Shown here: positions 11,901 through 21,878 of the stretch, one piece after another
Layout: every line of letters starts with the position of its first letter
How positions within the stretch are numbered: the first letter of the stretch is position 1
Assembly (NCBI GenBank): GCA_034359265.1
Contig: CP136898.1
Coordinates: 34,304,501 to 34,368,500, forward strand
Direction: 5' to 3'
DNA length: 64,000 nucleotides
DNA from: Canna indica
Lineage: Eukaryota > Streptophyta > Magnoliopsida > Zingiberales > Cannaceae
The notes under the pieces: generated by a model
What the model was told of the DNA's origin: nothing
What the model saw: the letters and a program-made list of their open reading frames with translations, nothing else
The model's database searches: none
Made by a program: the position numbers and the translations under genes

Positions 11901-12690
11901 GTCTCTGTATGGGCACATTTTAGCCCTTTCTCACCAAAAAAAAAGGAGCATACAATTGAAATTTAGGGGCTTACTGGCGTCCAATGTTTTCAAACCTAGA
12001 CCCGAGATTGAACTGGTTGGGCCACTGATTTTAAATCTAGACAAACTTCAACTAATATTTTATAGATGACTTGCCAACATCCTAGTCTTGCAAGAATTTC
12101 TTTGGTTGAGTTTCTGACATTCACTTATTCCACTCCCAATTGTTTCTAAACGGAAAGAATCAATCTCTTTAATTGTTTTTTTTCCTACAACTGAGGAACA
12201 AAACCACAAAACAAGTGAAACAAGATTTGATAATCTCTACAAAATCAATAACAGCCCCTAAGTCAACACTTTCATAAATTAGGTATCCTCTACAGCAATA
12301 AATAAAAGAAGAGCTTAATCGAAAAATAATAATAATTAGAAGAAGAGCTGTTCGATTGAAAGTACATTGAAATATTCCATACTATTATGCTAGAGAGATC
12401 ACCCGAAGTGGAAGATAGCCGCCAACGTTGCAACTCCGCTGCTTCTCAGCAACACCTCCCTTGAAAAGACAACCCAGACCAAATTCACTAAGAAATCCAG
12501 TTAAAGTACAAAGTATATAGATGGATAAAGAAACAAAAAAGCAGAAAGAAGGAAAAAAAAACCAATTGGATTTCCTCTACCTTCTTCCAACATTGGGCCG
12601 GAAGGAGTCATCCTTCATGCAATTGGAAATGGCTGCTCTCGGACACGGGCAAAATGAGCAGCCAAGGGGAAGTGCTGACGACGGACCCAT
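8911..12690 (-). CDS. DUF1499 family protein, probable thylakoid-lumen protein, 7 exons
   Basis: Exons by splice logic (minus strand): 12690-12581, 12459-12403, 11612-11487, 9545-9470, 9359-9267, 9186-9073 and 8964-8911. They join in one frame of 209 codons ending in TAA. Residues 1-35 look like a chloroplast transit peptide (Ser/Cys/Pro rich). R36-R37, a hydrophobic stretch (about 39-53) and A71-L-A73 resemble a twin-arginine thylakoid signal. The DUF1499 domain follows, with DDVEFWFPNGKKS, EYRSASRIGNFDFD and ELEKKGWSSE. Five introns have GT-AG ends, but the last (9072-8965) starts with GA instead of GT. If it is not spliced, the protein ends after eight different residues (about 200 aa). 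The start at 12690 is my choice; an in-frame ATG at 12810 would add 40 residues. The family's biochemical function is unknown. The gene is recognised from domain sequence, not from transcripts. Confidence 0.85.
8965..9072 (-). other. Last intron of the DUF1499 gene, non-canonical GA donor
   Basis: The exon before it ends ...AGAATAAAG, and the next bases are GAAATCTCTC, so the donor reads GA instead of GT. The acceptor ...TTGCGACAG is normal, and the two flanking exons join in frame into family-typical sequence. A CT/AT microsatellite follows the donor directly. No alternative GT nearby restores the domain. Confidence 0.7.
10560..11245. repeat. Tandem duplications inside intron 3 of the DUF1499 gene
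   Basis: Two repeat sets abut. At 10560-10950, blocks containing TATCCAGAAGGTTCAT, GGCAAGGGATTGTTCACGGC and TGCTAGTCTATCT recur two to three times. At about 10960-11240, an approximately 80-bp unit (GAGCTCTCAATCTACCCTT, then CTCGTTCATGCCAATCCTAC) occurs three times with a weak fourth; units start near 10970, 11048 and 11131. The open frame across it (10814-11191) is a product of the repeats, not a gene. Confidence 0.8.
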
Positions 12691-12771
12691 CAACAGCGCA
12701 GCAGCGGAAGGTGGAACTGCAGAAGAACCCCAAGAGAACGAACAAGAGGATGATAGATAGAGAAATAGAGA

Positions 12772-13215
12772 TGTGCGGCTCGAGTTATATGGCCCGGTCT
12801 GATAGCCCATCGTGTTCTAGCCGGTCCTTATTGTGCTCGGGTCGTTATCGGACTGGCCCATAAAGTTCGAAAAATTATCGGGCCGGGCCTACACCGCCCG
12901 ATAGTTCGATACAAATTTTGTATATTATCAAAAATATCTGGCTATTGGGCCCGAATCGGCCCAATAGTTCGATATGAGTTCGATATCCCGTTTATAATGA
13001 CACGATTCGAGCTCAATTTAGGCCTGATGAATAGTTTGGGTTTGATAATCCGATTTTCTTTTTTGTATTATCGGGCTAAAGGGATCGTGTCGTGCCGGCC
13101 CGTTATTTTTCGTGTTAGGCCCATTTTTTTATCGGGCCGGGCCGGACCGGGCCATGCACAATTTTTCTTTGGGCCGAGCTGGCTCGAAAACATCTATCCG
13201 ACACGAATTGCATGT
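12772..13215. repeat. GC-rich dispersed repeat upstream of the DUF1499 gene
   Basis: It has many GGCCCG/CGGGCC motifs and weak inverted ends (GATGTGCGGCTCGAG at the left, CTCGAAAACATC at the right), resembling GGGCCGGGCC-rich hAT-derived plant repeats. I found no clean target duplication. It begins about 80 bp upstream of the chosen start codon, so it may overlap the gene's promoter. Confidence 0.45.
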
Positions 13216-13636
13216 TTAAATGTACTTGTATTTTGATGGAGGATATAAACTCTGTAAATTAATGAAAAAAAATATATTATAACTCTTTGTAAATTAATGA
13301 AAGAAATATTACTTTACAAGTACCAACTAAATTACGAGTAATCATCATTTCCAATTTTATTTTACCAAACACCAAAAAGCCAACTATCTTTATCTTAATA
13401 ATCTAGAAGAATATAGGAACTGCCCACCCCCAGGAGATAAAAATATAGGATACTCAAATTCGTTCATCCCTGTAGATAAAATGAATACTATCAATTTTAA
13501 ATTTAGAATCTAAAAATAACGATCATATTTTAGATTAAAAAATTTCTGTTAAATTTGTTCCAATTTCGGAAAATTAAAAAAGTTTACTTCAACTGCCCTT
13601 TTCTTTTCTTAAATTTGCAAGACACGGGTCTCCGCT
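13216..13636. other. AT-rich spacer
   Basis: I see no gene or clear repeat here, only short AT-rich runs such as repeated AATTAATGAAA. Confidence 0.4.
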
Positions 13637-15003
13637 TGATTTTAGTTGTCCGCAAGTGCAAATGTTGTAACTCTAATTATAGTATTTAGACAATAAATTT
13701 ATTTGATTGACCGTAAAAGCATTTTGCAGCATTTACTAGTTGCAGCTTGTATTTTTAATATCATTTGCAGGCCACAAAATAGAATTGCAGCCCAAAAAAT
13801 CCGCAATATAAAATTACAGGCGGCAAATATAATAATTTAAGTATTGAAAAATAATTTATTTTAGCGACTTAGAGTCATCGGATGGAGACGAGATAAATAT
13901 CAAAGTTGTAAGTTTTCGCGTACTAAACACGATGGTAGTGCCAGATTTTAGATCTGATGTCGTTTGTTAAGAAATTAGTGGGCCTAAATTTTTTTTTTTA
14001 TATTTTTAGTATTATACAAAAATTAAAAATTATTAATTTATCAGACTAGGTCTGGCAAATTGGGTCGGACCTAAGTTTTTCGGCCTAGCCCAAAAGAATT
14101 TGTGCTAGACTCGCCCCAAAAAAATTCGTGCCAGGCTCGGCTCGAAAAAATTCGTGCCCGATCCGGCACAAAAAAATTCATGCCCAGCCCTAAAAATTTT
14201 GTGCTTGGCCTGACCCGAAAAAAATCGTGCACGGCCTAGCCCGGAAAAATTCGTGCTCAGCCCGACCCGACCCGAAAAAATTCATGCTCGACCCAAAAAT
14301 ATTCGTGCACGGCTCGGCTTGGCTCGGCCCGACTCGAAAAAATTCGTGCCCGATTCGCACCAAAAAAATTCATGCACAGCCTGGTCAGAAAAAGATCGTG
14401 TCTGGCCCGGCCAAAAAAAAATAGTGCTCGGCTCAACCCAAAAAATTTGTGCCCGGCTCATCTCGGTCGAAAAAAAATTCATGCCCACCTAACTTGGAAA
14501 CACTATCCCGACCCGACACCAAAAATAACGGGTCGACACGGCCCGACCCATTTAGCCCGATACCACTAAAAAATACTTAAAATCGAATTTAAATCCCATA
14601 ATCAACGAATTTTAAACCCGCTAATACTGATCCGAAGTGTTTATCGGGCTATCAGGTCGAGCAGACCCGAGACGATAAGGGATCGACCTTATCGGGTCAG
14701 TCCGATAACGACCCGAACTCGATTTTTTTGTGCTGGGTCGAGTCGAGCTATTGGGCCAGGCCGAAAATTTCCACCCTTATATCAGACCGTGCCAAAATTA
14801 CTAAACTTAGATACGAAGATGCAAGTTGCAAGTGTAATTGCAACTTCTATTTGCGGCCAACCAAACACTTGCAAATGGAAGTTGCAACTCTACTTGTGGG
14901 CAACCAAATGATATGCTGCAAAATTTATTTGCGGGTTTTTATTTTTGTATGCAAATAAATTTTACAGTATTTACGCTTGGGAACAATCAAACGCCCTCTC
15001 AGG
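13637..15003. mobile_element. Inverted-repeat element with GTTTGGTTGC-type ends (copy 1)
   Basis: The left part (13637-14046) and right part (about 14820-15003) carry related motifs in opposite orientation: TTGCAGCATTTACTAGTTGCA and ATTTGCGGCCAACCAAAC. The right end is GGGAACAATCAAACGCCCTC. The left part matches, inverted, the sequence at 19440-19830, where the end reads CAACCAAACGTCCCC. This looks like a PIF/Harbinger-type non-autonomous family, which is my inference. A hAT MITE sits within it. Confidence 0.55.
14047..14779. mobile_element. hAT-type MITE, TCGGCCCG-rich
   Basis: The ends are TAGGTCTGGCAAATT and, reversed, TAAGGGTGGAAATTTT. An exact 8-bp duplication TATCAGAC flanks it at 14039-14046 and 14780-14787. 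The interior consists of repeated GCCCGACCCGAAAAAATTCGTGC-like units of about 25-35 bp. The open frames in it are repeat artefacts. Confidence 0.75.
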
Positions 15004-15194
15004 GGATTCTCTTTTGCAATATAGAATTAAGATAATAATATTTAATTCTCGACGATCGAAACGGATACGTAGTATGATGCTGCGCCCAGCCGCCCACTGT
15101 GAATCCCGCGCTGGGGTTACCGGCGATTGCCGGTGGTGGAAAACGTGGTGTCGATTGATTGGCTCACGAAGCTTCCTGGTGGAAGCCATTTCTT

Positions 15195-15340
15195 CATATT
15201 CATATTATATTATTATATAATTATCTATAACGCGGGCCTAAAGCGAAGTGTGCTGCGGCTGCTCTCAAACTAAACCTCATCCGTTCCATTGACTCTTCTC
15301 TAATCCGCGTCCTCTCTGTTGTAGTCAAATTTGCGGCAAG
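15195..15340 (+). promoter_or_regulatory. Core promoter and 5'UTR exon of the GRAS gene
   Basis: An AT-rich block with TATTATATAATTATCTATA at about 15205-15228 could hold the TATA box. The sequence after about 15240 is CT-rich like a plant leader, and a good splice donor (GCGGCAAG before GTAAAAAG) ends the non-coding exon at 15340. The transcription start is not determined. Confidence 0.5.
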
Positions 15341-15900
15341 GTAAAAAGCTTTCTCTCTTTTGTTAATTTTTTTTGCATGTATTTCCTTCCAATCTTTGAT
15401 TCAAAGCTCTAGTGCATCTTCTCTTATTTCTAGCCTAGATTCAAAAGCCGTTTTGTTTTGATAGTTTGGGGTCAACAGGGAGATTTTGATCTTTCTAGTT
15501 TGTTCTCGAACTTTGTTTCTCTTTCTCTTCATGCCAAACCCTAGAAGAGATTGAGAGGTTTTCCTGATCTTGTTAGTCGATTGGGGAAGGAAACAATGGT
15601 GAAGTTGGTAGTAGTTATCACGCATATATATACACACGAACCCTAAAATATTCTTGACTTAATTTTTTAGTTAGATCTAAAGTTTGTTTTGGCGACTTCA
15701 TGGCGATTTCCCTTCCTATGTATGCTTTAATGGATTTATAATGTTCTTTCTTGATTATTACTGGATCTCCCTGCAATCTAATTTGGAAATTTGTTTGTGA
15801 ATCTTCTTACTGAGATGAGCATGAGCATATATAATGTTAGATCAAATAAACAGAAGTATCCGAAATTGCTTGATTGTTTCTTTGCTATTAATGGTAGCAG
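15341..15900 (+). other. 5'UTR intron of the GRAS gene
   Basis: The donor GTAAAAAGCTT is at 15341 and the acceptor TGGTAGCAG ends at 15900. The 560-nt span is T-rich and has several short ATG-started frames that would hamper translation if retained. The intron ends 33 nt before the start codon. Introns in the leader are common in the LISCL group of GRAS genes. Confidence 0.65.
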
Positions 15901-15933
15901 CAATAGAAGATTTGGAGACTTAAAGAAGATACA

Positions 15934-18276
15934 ATGAAGGGATTCGAGCATGATGTGTTCTTCATGTACCAGATCAATACTAATGATCTCAGGCCTGGAG
16001 ATCCTCCTTCCTCATATCAAAGTAATCTCTCTGATCTCTCCACCTCTGATGTGATTGCTACATCATCTATCACCAATATCATGAATGGAGTTGTGGATGA
16101 TCAGTTCTTGGTAGACCTGAATGTGGAGAATGGGATTGGTGCAGAAAATAATGTCATCATAGATGATAATAGATTCATCAATCTTCCAAACAGGTCCACC
16201 AGTCAGGGCCCTTTTAGTTCTGAATCAAACGCAGAACCTGCATCATCTTTGGCTGCAAGTGGCGAGTTGGACTCCTTTGAAGTGCCTGAATTCTCCCCTG
16301 ATGACCTGGTGCTTGGCTACATCAGCCAAATTCTAATGGAAGAGAACATGGATGAGAAGTTCGATGTGTATCCAGAACATCCAGATCTTTTAGCTGCAGA
16401 GAAACCCTTCTATGAGATCCTCGGCGAGACATCCTCCTTGTCACCAGATCAGAATTCTAGCAATGATTCAGAGAGCTCTAATAGTACCATCAGTAACCAC
16501 CATGGGCATTCCAGTGGGAGCAATACCAATGGTATGCTTGCAAACAATAGCTGGCCTTATGATCCTCTTGAGTATAGTCAGCTGCAGACGAATCCAATTT
16601 CTCTGGATTATTCTTCACAGTCTTCATCTTTATTCTCCAATAGAGTAGGAAATGTTAATGGCGTGTTACAGGAGTCTCTCTTAGATTCACTTGTTCCTGA
16701 TACACCTGCTTGGCAGTTTCAGAAGGGACTTGAGGAGGCACGCAAATTTCTTCCAAGTGATGATAAGCTGATGATTGGTGGCTTCCAGTTACCTCAAGAG
16801 CCAAGAGAAGAGAGGAAACTCATTGAAATAAATGCAAAAAATGTGAATAGAGAGAATTTGGTTCATGAGTCAAGGGGTACAAAGACTCAGCATGATGATG
16901 ATTTGTATTTGCAGGAAGGTAGGAGCAATAAACAACGAGCACTTTCCACTATGGAGAGTGTTCCAACTGAAATTTTTGATGCAGTCTTACAATATGATTG
17001 GTACACATGCACAACAGGTAATGAAGATAAAGCAGAATTGCAGAATGGAGCAGGCAAAATTTCTCTTAGCAATAAATCCAAGGGATCAGGTGGTGGGAAG
17101 GGCCGTAGAAAGATGCAACCTAAGAAGGAGGTGGTTGACCTTACAACACTTCTCATCCATTGTGCTCAAGCTGTGACAACAAATGATCGAAGAAGCGCAA
17201 ATGAGTTGTTAAAACAGATCAAACATCATTCATCCCCGTATGGAGATGGAAACCAGAGGTTAGCTCATTGCTTTGCTGAAGGCCTTGAAGCACGCTTAGC
17301 TGGCACAGGCAGTGAGATTTATCGGTCTATTGTGGCAAAACCAATCACTGTAGCTGACATGTTAAAAGCTTACAAGGCTTACATGTGTGCATGTCCCTTC
17401 AAGAAAGTCTCTTATTTCTTTTCTAACATGACAATTTTGAATCTGGCTAAGAATGCAACAAAATTGCACATAATAGATTTTGGTATATATCACGGCTTCC
17501 AATGGCCATGTCTCTTAAAACGGCTCGCTGTTAGGCCTGAAGGTCCCCCAAGGCTTCGAATTACTGGCATTGACATACCAAGGCCAGGTTTTCGTCCAAC
17601 TGAGCGAGTTGATGATACTGGTAGGCGCTTAGCTGAATATGCTCGCAGGTATGACATTCCTTTCGAGTTTCATCCAATTGCGGCAAAGTGGGAAACAATC
17701 AAAGCTGAGGACCTCAACATTGATAAAGATGAACTACTTGTTGTAAACAGCTTGTTCCAATTTAACATACTCATGGATGAGACTGCAACAGAGGATGATG
17801 ATAGTCCAAGGAATATGGTACTGAAAACTATAAGAGATCTCAACCCTGCTGTATTCATCCTTGGGATTGTCAATGGAACATACAATTCTCCCTTTTTCCT
17901 GACACGCTTTCGCGAAGCTCTATTCCATTTCTCATCTTTGTTTGACGTGATCGAAGAAAATGTAGCACGGGAGGATGACTCAAGGCTACTGATAGAAAGG
18001 AACATTCTCGGAAGGGATGCCCTCAATGTCATAGCTTGTGAAGGTTCAGAAAGGGTGGAGAGGCCAGAAACATATAAGCAGTGGCAGGTGAGGAATCGTA
18101 GAGCAGGATTCCGACAACTTCGTTTAACTCCTGATATCACAGATATGGCCAAGGAAAAGTTGAAGGCCTACCATAAGGAGTTTGTAGGAGATGTAGATGG
18201 ACAATGGCTTCTGGAAGGATGGAAAGGGCGTATCTCTTTTGCACTCTCCACATGGAAATCTAATGATTCTTACTAG
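15934..18276 (+). CDS. GRAS transcription factor, LISCL (SCL9/14/33-like) subfamily
   Basis: A single coding exon of 780 aa, normal for this subgroup. The long N-terminus (1-398) is acidic, Ser/Asn-rich and low in order. It holds the short motifs FEVPEFSPDDLVLGYI and ILMEENMDEKFD, typical of LISCL activation regions, and a basic patch GKGRRKMQPKKE just before the domain. The GRAS domain (about 400-775) is complete: LHRI (VDLTTLLIHCAQAV), the VHIID motif as LHIIDFGIYHGFQWP, LHRII, PFYRE (TRFREALFHFSSLFD), RVER in GSERVERPETY, and SAW ending GWKGRISFALSTW. Such proteins act in the nucleus as transcription co-regulators; LISCL members are linked to stress and detoxification responses in other plants. 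No break is visible. The ATG at 15934 follows the 5'UTR intron. Precise orthology cannot be set without a tree. Confidence 0.96.
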   Translation: MKGFEHDVFFMYQINTNDLRPGDPPSSYQSNLSDLSTSDVIATSSITNIMNGVVDDQFLVDLNVENGIGAENNVIIDDNRFINLPNRSTSQGPFSSESNAEPASSLAASGELDSFEVPEFSPDDLVLGYISQILMEENMDEKFDVYPEHPDLLAAEKPFYEILGETSSLSPDQNSSNDSESSNSTISNHHGHSSGSNTNGMLANNSWPYDPLEYSQLQTNPISLDYSSQSSSLFSNRVGNVNGVLQESLLDSLVPDTPAWQFQKGLEEARKFLPSDDKLMIGGFQLPQEPREERKLIEINAKNVNRENLVHESRGTKTQHDDDLYLQEGRSNKQRALSTMESVPTEIFDAVLQYDWYTCTTGNEDKAELQNGAGKISLSNKSKGSGGGKGRRKMQPKKEVVDLTTLLIHCAQAVTTNDRRSANELLKQIKHHSSPYGDGNQRLAHCFAEGLEARLAGTGSEIYRSIVAKPITVADMLKAYKAYMCACPFKKVSYFFSNMTILNLAKNATKLHIIDFGIYHGFQWPCLLKRLAVRPEGPPRLRITGIDIPRPGFRPTERVDDTGRRLAEYARRYDIPFEFHPIAAKWETIKAEDLNIDKDELLVVNSLFQFNILMDETATEDDDSPRNMVLKTIRDLNPAVFILGIVNGTYNSPFFLTRFREALFHFSSLFDVIEENVAREDDSRLLIERNILGRDALNVIACEGSERVERPETYKQWQVRNRRAGFRQLRLTPDITDMAKEKLKAYHKEFVGDVDGQWLLEGWKGRISFALSTWKSNDSY

Positions 18277-18822
18277 TTCTACTTCAGGAAATTCTACTCT
18301 ATGTATATAGTCTTCAATGAATGCACATCTTCTGTTGTCTGGGGATGCATTGCTGCTCTTGGATGAGGTAAAAGTTTCTACCAATATTTCCTAACAAAAT
18401 TTACATTTTCTATTATTATATAATATGTAAGACCACCAGTTGATGTTAATACAGGTGACCAGGTTTGAATCCAATAAGGGAAGATGTGCAGAGCTTTTGG
18501 AACATAATTTTAGAAGGTTCTCGTTGCGTTGTGGAGTTCAGACTGTGCTCCTTAGTACTAATATCTGATGTGGACGATGTGGACGATTGATGTTTCACAG
18601 CTCAGATGTTGTAGATGCTGTTAAACATGTAAAGGATAACAGACTACTGGATAGTAACAGTATCTTAATTTGCTTCAGATGGACTTGTCTGACTTTTATG
18701 AACCTATAACCACTGAGGCGCTCAAATTAATGCAAATTGATTGTTTAAGGTCATTTGCGGGTTGTTATTCTTCTTTTACCTTTCATATATGCTGATAACA
18801 AGTTTTTCTTAAACTGAAAAGA
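18277..18822 (+). other. 3'UTR and downstream flank of the GRAS gene
   Basis: No coding sequence. A possible 3'UTR intron has its donor GAGGTAAAAG near 18366 and its acceptor AATACAG near 18455. A poly(A) site is not obvious. Confidence 0.4.
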
Positions 18823-18869
18823 ATGGCCTCTGCTGAGAACCCTCGTAACAGAGGAAAATATGTTGGATC

Positions 18870-19315
18870 TTGTCTAGGGGTGAGTAAAATTCTCCGATTC
18901 ACCGAAATCGACCGAACCGAATTTACCAAATTAATTTTGGTTAAAGAAAATTTTGGATTTTGGATTTCGGTTTGGTTCGGTAAATTAACCGACGGTTCGG
19001 TTAATTTACCGAATTAACCGAATATATATATATATATATAATAACAGTTATATCACATATTGCTATTTGCCTTGATGGTTAAGTCTCTTGCCTGCTCAGG
19101 TTCAAATTCTAGTGCTGTGTAATATTATTTATTTTACATTTGATTATATATATAATATGTGTTAGTTATAAAAAAATTGATAATGAAGTTTGCTAAGATG
19201 GTTGGAGGGGTATGAAATTAGGTTTGGTTGTCTAATTGCCTAGGTTTGAGTCTTAGCACATGCATTTTTTTTATCTTTTCGGTTAATCAAACCGAACCGA
19301 ATTTTTTCGAGTCTT
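18870..19315. repeat. CCGAACCGAA-rich hAT-like repeat
   Basis: It starts CTAGGGGTGAGTAAAATT, a typical plant hAT MITE end, and is full of GGTTCGGTTAATTTACCG-type motifs in both orientations. An AT microsatellite lies at 19022-19041. The right end ...AAACCGAACCGAATTTT is not a clean inverted repeat, so the element is truncated or rearranged. Confidence 0.5.
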
Positions 19316-19440
19316 AGCACATGCATTTTTTAAACTTAGGCCATGCATTTGACACATGCATTTTTTAAACTTAGGTTGCCTAATTGCCTAGGTTCGAGTC
19401 TTAGCACATGCATTTTTTAAACTTAGGCCAGACCTAGTCT
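19225..19440. repeat. Short tandem duplications (TTAGCACATGCATTTTTT units)
   Basis: The unit GTCTTAGCACATGCATTTTT, followed by AAACTTAGG, occurs three to four times in about 200 bp. It is a local expansion of a non-coding sequence. Confidence 0.7.
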
Positions 19441-19830
19441 GATAAATTAATAATTTTAATTTTTTTATAATATTAAAAATATATATATATAAAATTATTA
19501 AACGACATCAGATCTAAAATTTGACACTACCATTGCGTTCAGTACACGAAAACTTACCATTTTAATATTTATCTCGTCTCCATCCGACGACTCTAAGTCG
19601 CTTAAATTAATTATTTTTTAATACTTAAATTATTGTATTTGTAGTCCGCAATCTTATCTTGCGAGCTTTTTAGCTGCAATTCTATTTGCGGCCTGTAAAT
19701 GATATTGAAATTACAAGTTGCAACTAGTAAATGTTGCAAAATATTTTTGCGGCCAATCAAACAAATTTATTTTTTAAATACTATAACTAAAGTTACAATA
19801 TTTACATTTACGGGCAACCAAACGTCCCCA
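19441..19830. mobile_element. Inverted-repeat element with GTTTGGTTGC-type end (copy 2, partial)
   Basis: The reverse complement of this stretch matches 13637-14046 closely over about 390 bp, including AGTCGTCGGATGGAGACGAG and TTATTTGATTG-like motifs. The terminus here is GGGCAACCAAACGTCCCC. It lies downstream of the GRAS gene in the opposite orientation to copy 1 upstream. Confidence 0.65.
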
Positions 19831-20540
19831 ATACGAACAAAAGAGTGTAAGCAATTGAGATTTGAATAACCAAGTTTGGTCTTGCCATCGATGTCTCTGT
19901 TTAGGTCGTCTGCACAAGTTCCAGTAAAGAAAAACATTATATATGTGAGACTGAATATAAATAAGATTCAATTGTTCATTTGTTATAGCTGGTCTCTCTT
20001 CCTGAGCTATCAACATTCCTCTATCCGATGTGCTCACCAATCAATAATTAACATATGACTATTTGGTCATTTTGCTTTGCTGTCCTGATTCTTGTGTGGT
20101 TTTATAGACAATTGGCTTAACGAGAATCTGACACTAAGATCAAAAATTTGACAATTGGATATTATTGGGACAATATTAGTGGACTTGGAATCTTGTGAGG
20201 TCCGACACCAAGATTTGACAATTGCCAATAAATGAATACATAATTATACATTAATTTTTTTTTTTGAAAATGTATGGTCATTTTCAACACAACTTTTTAG
20301 GTTACCAATATAAAAACTATTCACTCGTGCAAATCAATATTTGTTTTATGATATCCATGTAGTGTCACTATTATTTAACTTGAGGGTTTCCATGGTGAGG
20401 ATGGGGTTTAAAATCAAGAAACTCGATCCCTAACAACTTTTTATGTAGCTACCCGATTGCTATGTGATATAAATCTTTATCTATCCTATTATTGATACGG
20501 CACTTTGAGTTTATGGTTTAAACCATAATCTACGCGGTAT
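19831..20540. other. Intergenic DNA
   Basis: No gene or repeat was recognised. It includes two short direct repeats around TTTGACAATTGG (20147 and 20213). Confidence 0.4.
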
Positions 20541-21072
20541 CACTACAAGAAAATTTAGATTTATCGACCACAACTTCCGACGAGAAGATGTTGTCGAAAA
20601 TTTTCGTTATATTTTCGACGACCCATAGTGTCGGAAAGAGTTACCGACAAAACTTTTCGACCAAAATGTGTCGAAAAATTATCATATTATTATCGATGAA
20701 TTTTCGTCGAAAATTTGGTTGAAAATAATTTTCGGCAAACTTTTTAGTCGCAAGTTCGTCGAAAATATTAATGACATATTTTTATACTGAACTTATCGAC
20801 CATAATTTCCGACGAAAATCCATCGTCGAAAATTTTCGTTAAAGTTCCGACAACTTTCGGTATCGAAAAGAGTTACCGACGAAATATTAGATTTATCGAC
20901 CACAACTTTCGACGAGAAAATGTTGTCGAAAATTTTCGTTAGATTTCCGACGACTTTTTACGTCGAAAAGAGTTACCGACAAAAATTTTCGACCAAAATG
21001 AGTCGAAAAATTATAAATAATTTTGAAATTTTTATTCCCCCCTTACCCACTTATAGAATGACTATATTCCAG

Positions 21073-21102
21073 GCAGGAGGCGGGAAATCTCCCGCCTCCT
21101 GC
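21073..21102. repeat. Perfect 13-bp hairpin followed by a T run
   Basis: GCAGGAGGCGGGA, loop AATC, TCCCGCCTCCTGC, then seven Ts. It resembles a bacterial terminator but lies inside a plant transposon, about 120 bp before the captured exon. Confidence 0.75.
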
Positions 21103-21224
21103 TTTTTTTATATATAAATAAATAAATATATTTTATATTTAATTATATTTCTACTTCACTTCTTCTTCGCTTCTACTTCTTCTTCTTCTCGTCGAGGTGC
21201 TCACTGCTTCACTCCACTGCATCA

Positions 21225-21878
21225 AAAGCTAACCCGAACCTCTACAAGAACTCCATACGCGCACTCTGCAACGCTAACATCTCCGAAGGCTTCAATCCCA
21301 AGAAGGATGTCAGCATCCCGGAGATCAACCTCTACACCGGCCACATCCCCAGCCAGCTCCTCTCTGCCCACCTCCCTAGCTTCCCATCCCACCCCTACCT
21401 CGCCTTTTTCGTCGGCGGCTTCCACGACCTCATCCGCCACCACCTCCTCCGCCATTGGGAGGGCCGGGACGCCGACATGCCGGTCTTCGAGTACCTCCCC
21501 AAGGGCCTCGACTACTACTCCTTCATGCTCCAGTTCCGCTTCTGCCTCTGCCCGAGCGGGTTCGAGGTGGCGAGCCCCAGGATCGTGGAGGCCATCTACG
21601 CCGAGTGCGTGCCGGTGATCTTGTCGGAGGGGTACGTGCTGCCGTTTAGCGACGTGTTGCGGTGGGAGGCATTCTCGGTGGCGGTGAAGGTGGAGGAGGT
21701 GTCGAGGCTGAGGCAGATATTGGAAGGGGTGTCGAAGGAGGAGATGAGGAAATTGAGGGAGGGGTTGAAGGCGGTGAAGAAGCATTTCGTGTTGAACCAG
21801 CCGACGAAAAGGTTGGATGTGTTTCATATGATACTGCACTCGGTCTGGTTGAGAAGGCTCAACATAAAGCTTGTATAA
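21225..21878 (+). pseudogene. GT47 (exostosin-family) glycosyltransferase 3' fragment captured by a CACTA element
   Basis: About 217 codons stay open from about 21225 to the TAA at 21878. They match the C-terminal half of plant GT47 glycosyltransferases, Golgi enzymes of cell-wall polysaccharide synthesis. Recognisable blocks in order: LYKNSIRALCNANISEGFNP, KDVSIPEINL, YLAFFVGGFHD, EYLPKGLDYY, RFCLCPSGFEVASPRIVEA, CVPVILSEGYVLPFSDV and LDVFHMILHSVWLRRLN. The membrane anchor and the first half of the catalytic region are missing (family members are about 400-500 aa), and no start codon belongs to this frame. Codons are strongly GC-ending, unlike the AT-rich surroundings. The intact frame suggests a recent capture. 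Any function is unproven. Confidence 0.9.

Noticed and set aside
12521..12863. Plus-strand frames with MDKETKKQKE and MSSQGEVL starts
   Set aside because: They overlap exon 1 of the minus-strand DUF1499 gene, which has better support from joined exons.
14227..14569. Frames with repeated ARPDPKKF-like residues
   Set aside because: Repeat units of the hAT MITE, not protein coding.
17670..18152. 160-codon minus-strand frame in the GRAS gene
   Set aside because: Antisense shadow of the conserved GRAS domain.
21073..21110. Bacterial rho-independent terminator
   Set aside because: The context is a plant transposon; the shape alone is not evidence of bacterial origin.
21222..21839. 205-codon minus-strand open frame
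   Set aside because: It is the shadow of the GC-rich GT47 fragment on the plus strand; its composition is His/Val/Glu-biased with no family resemblance.
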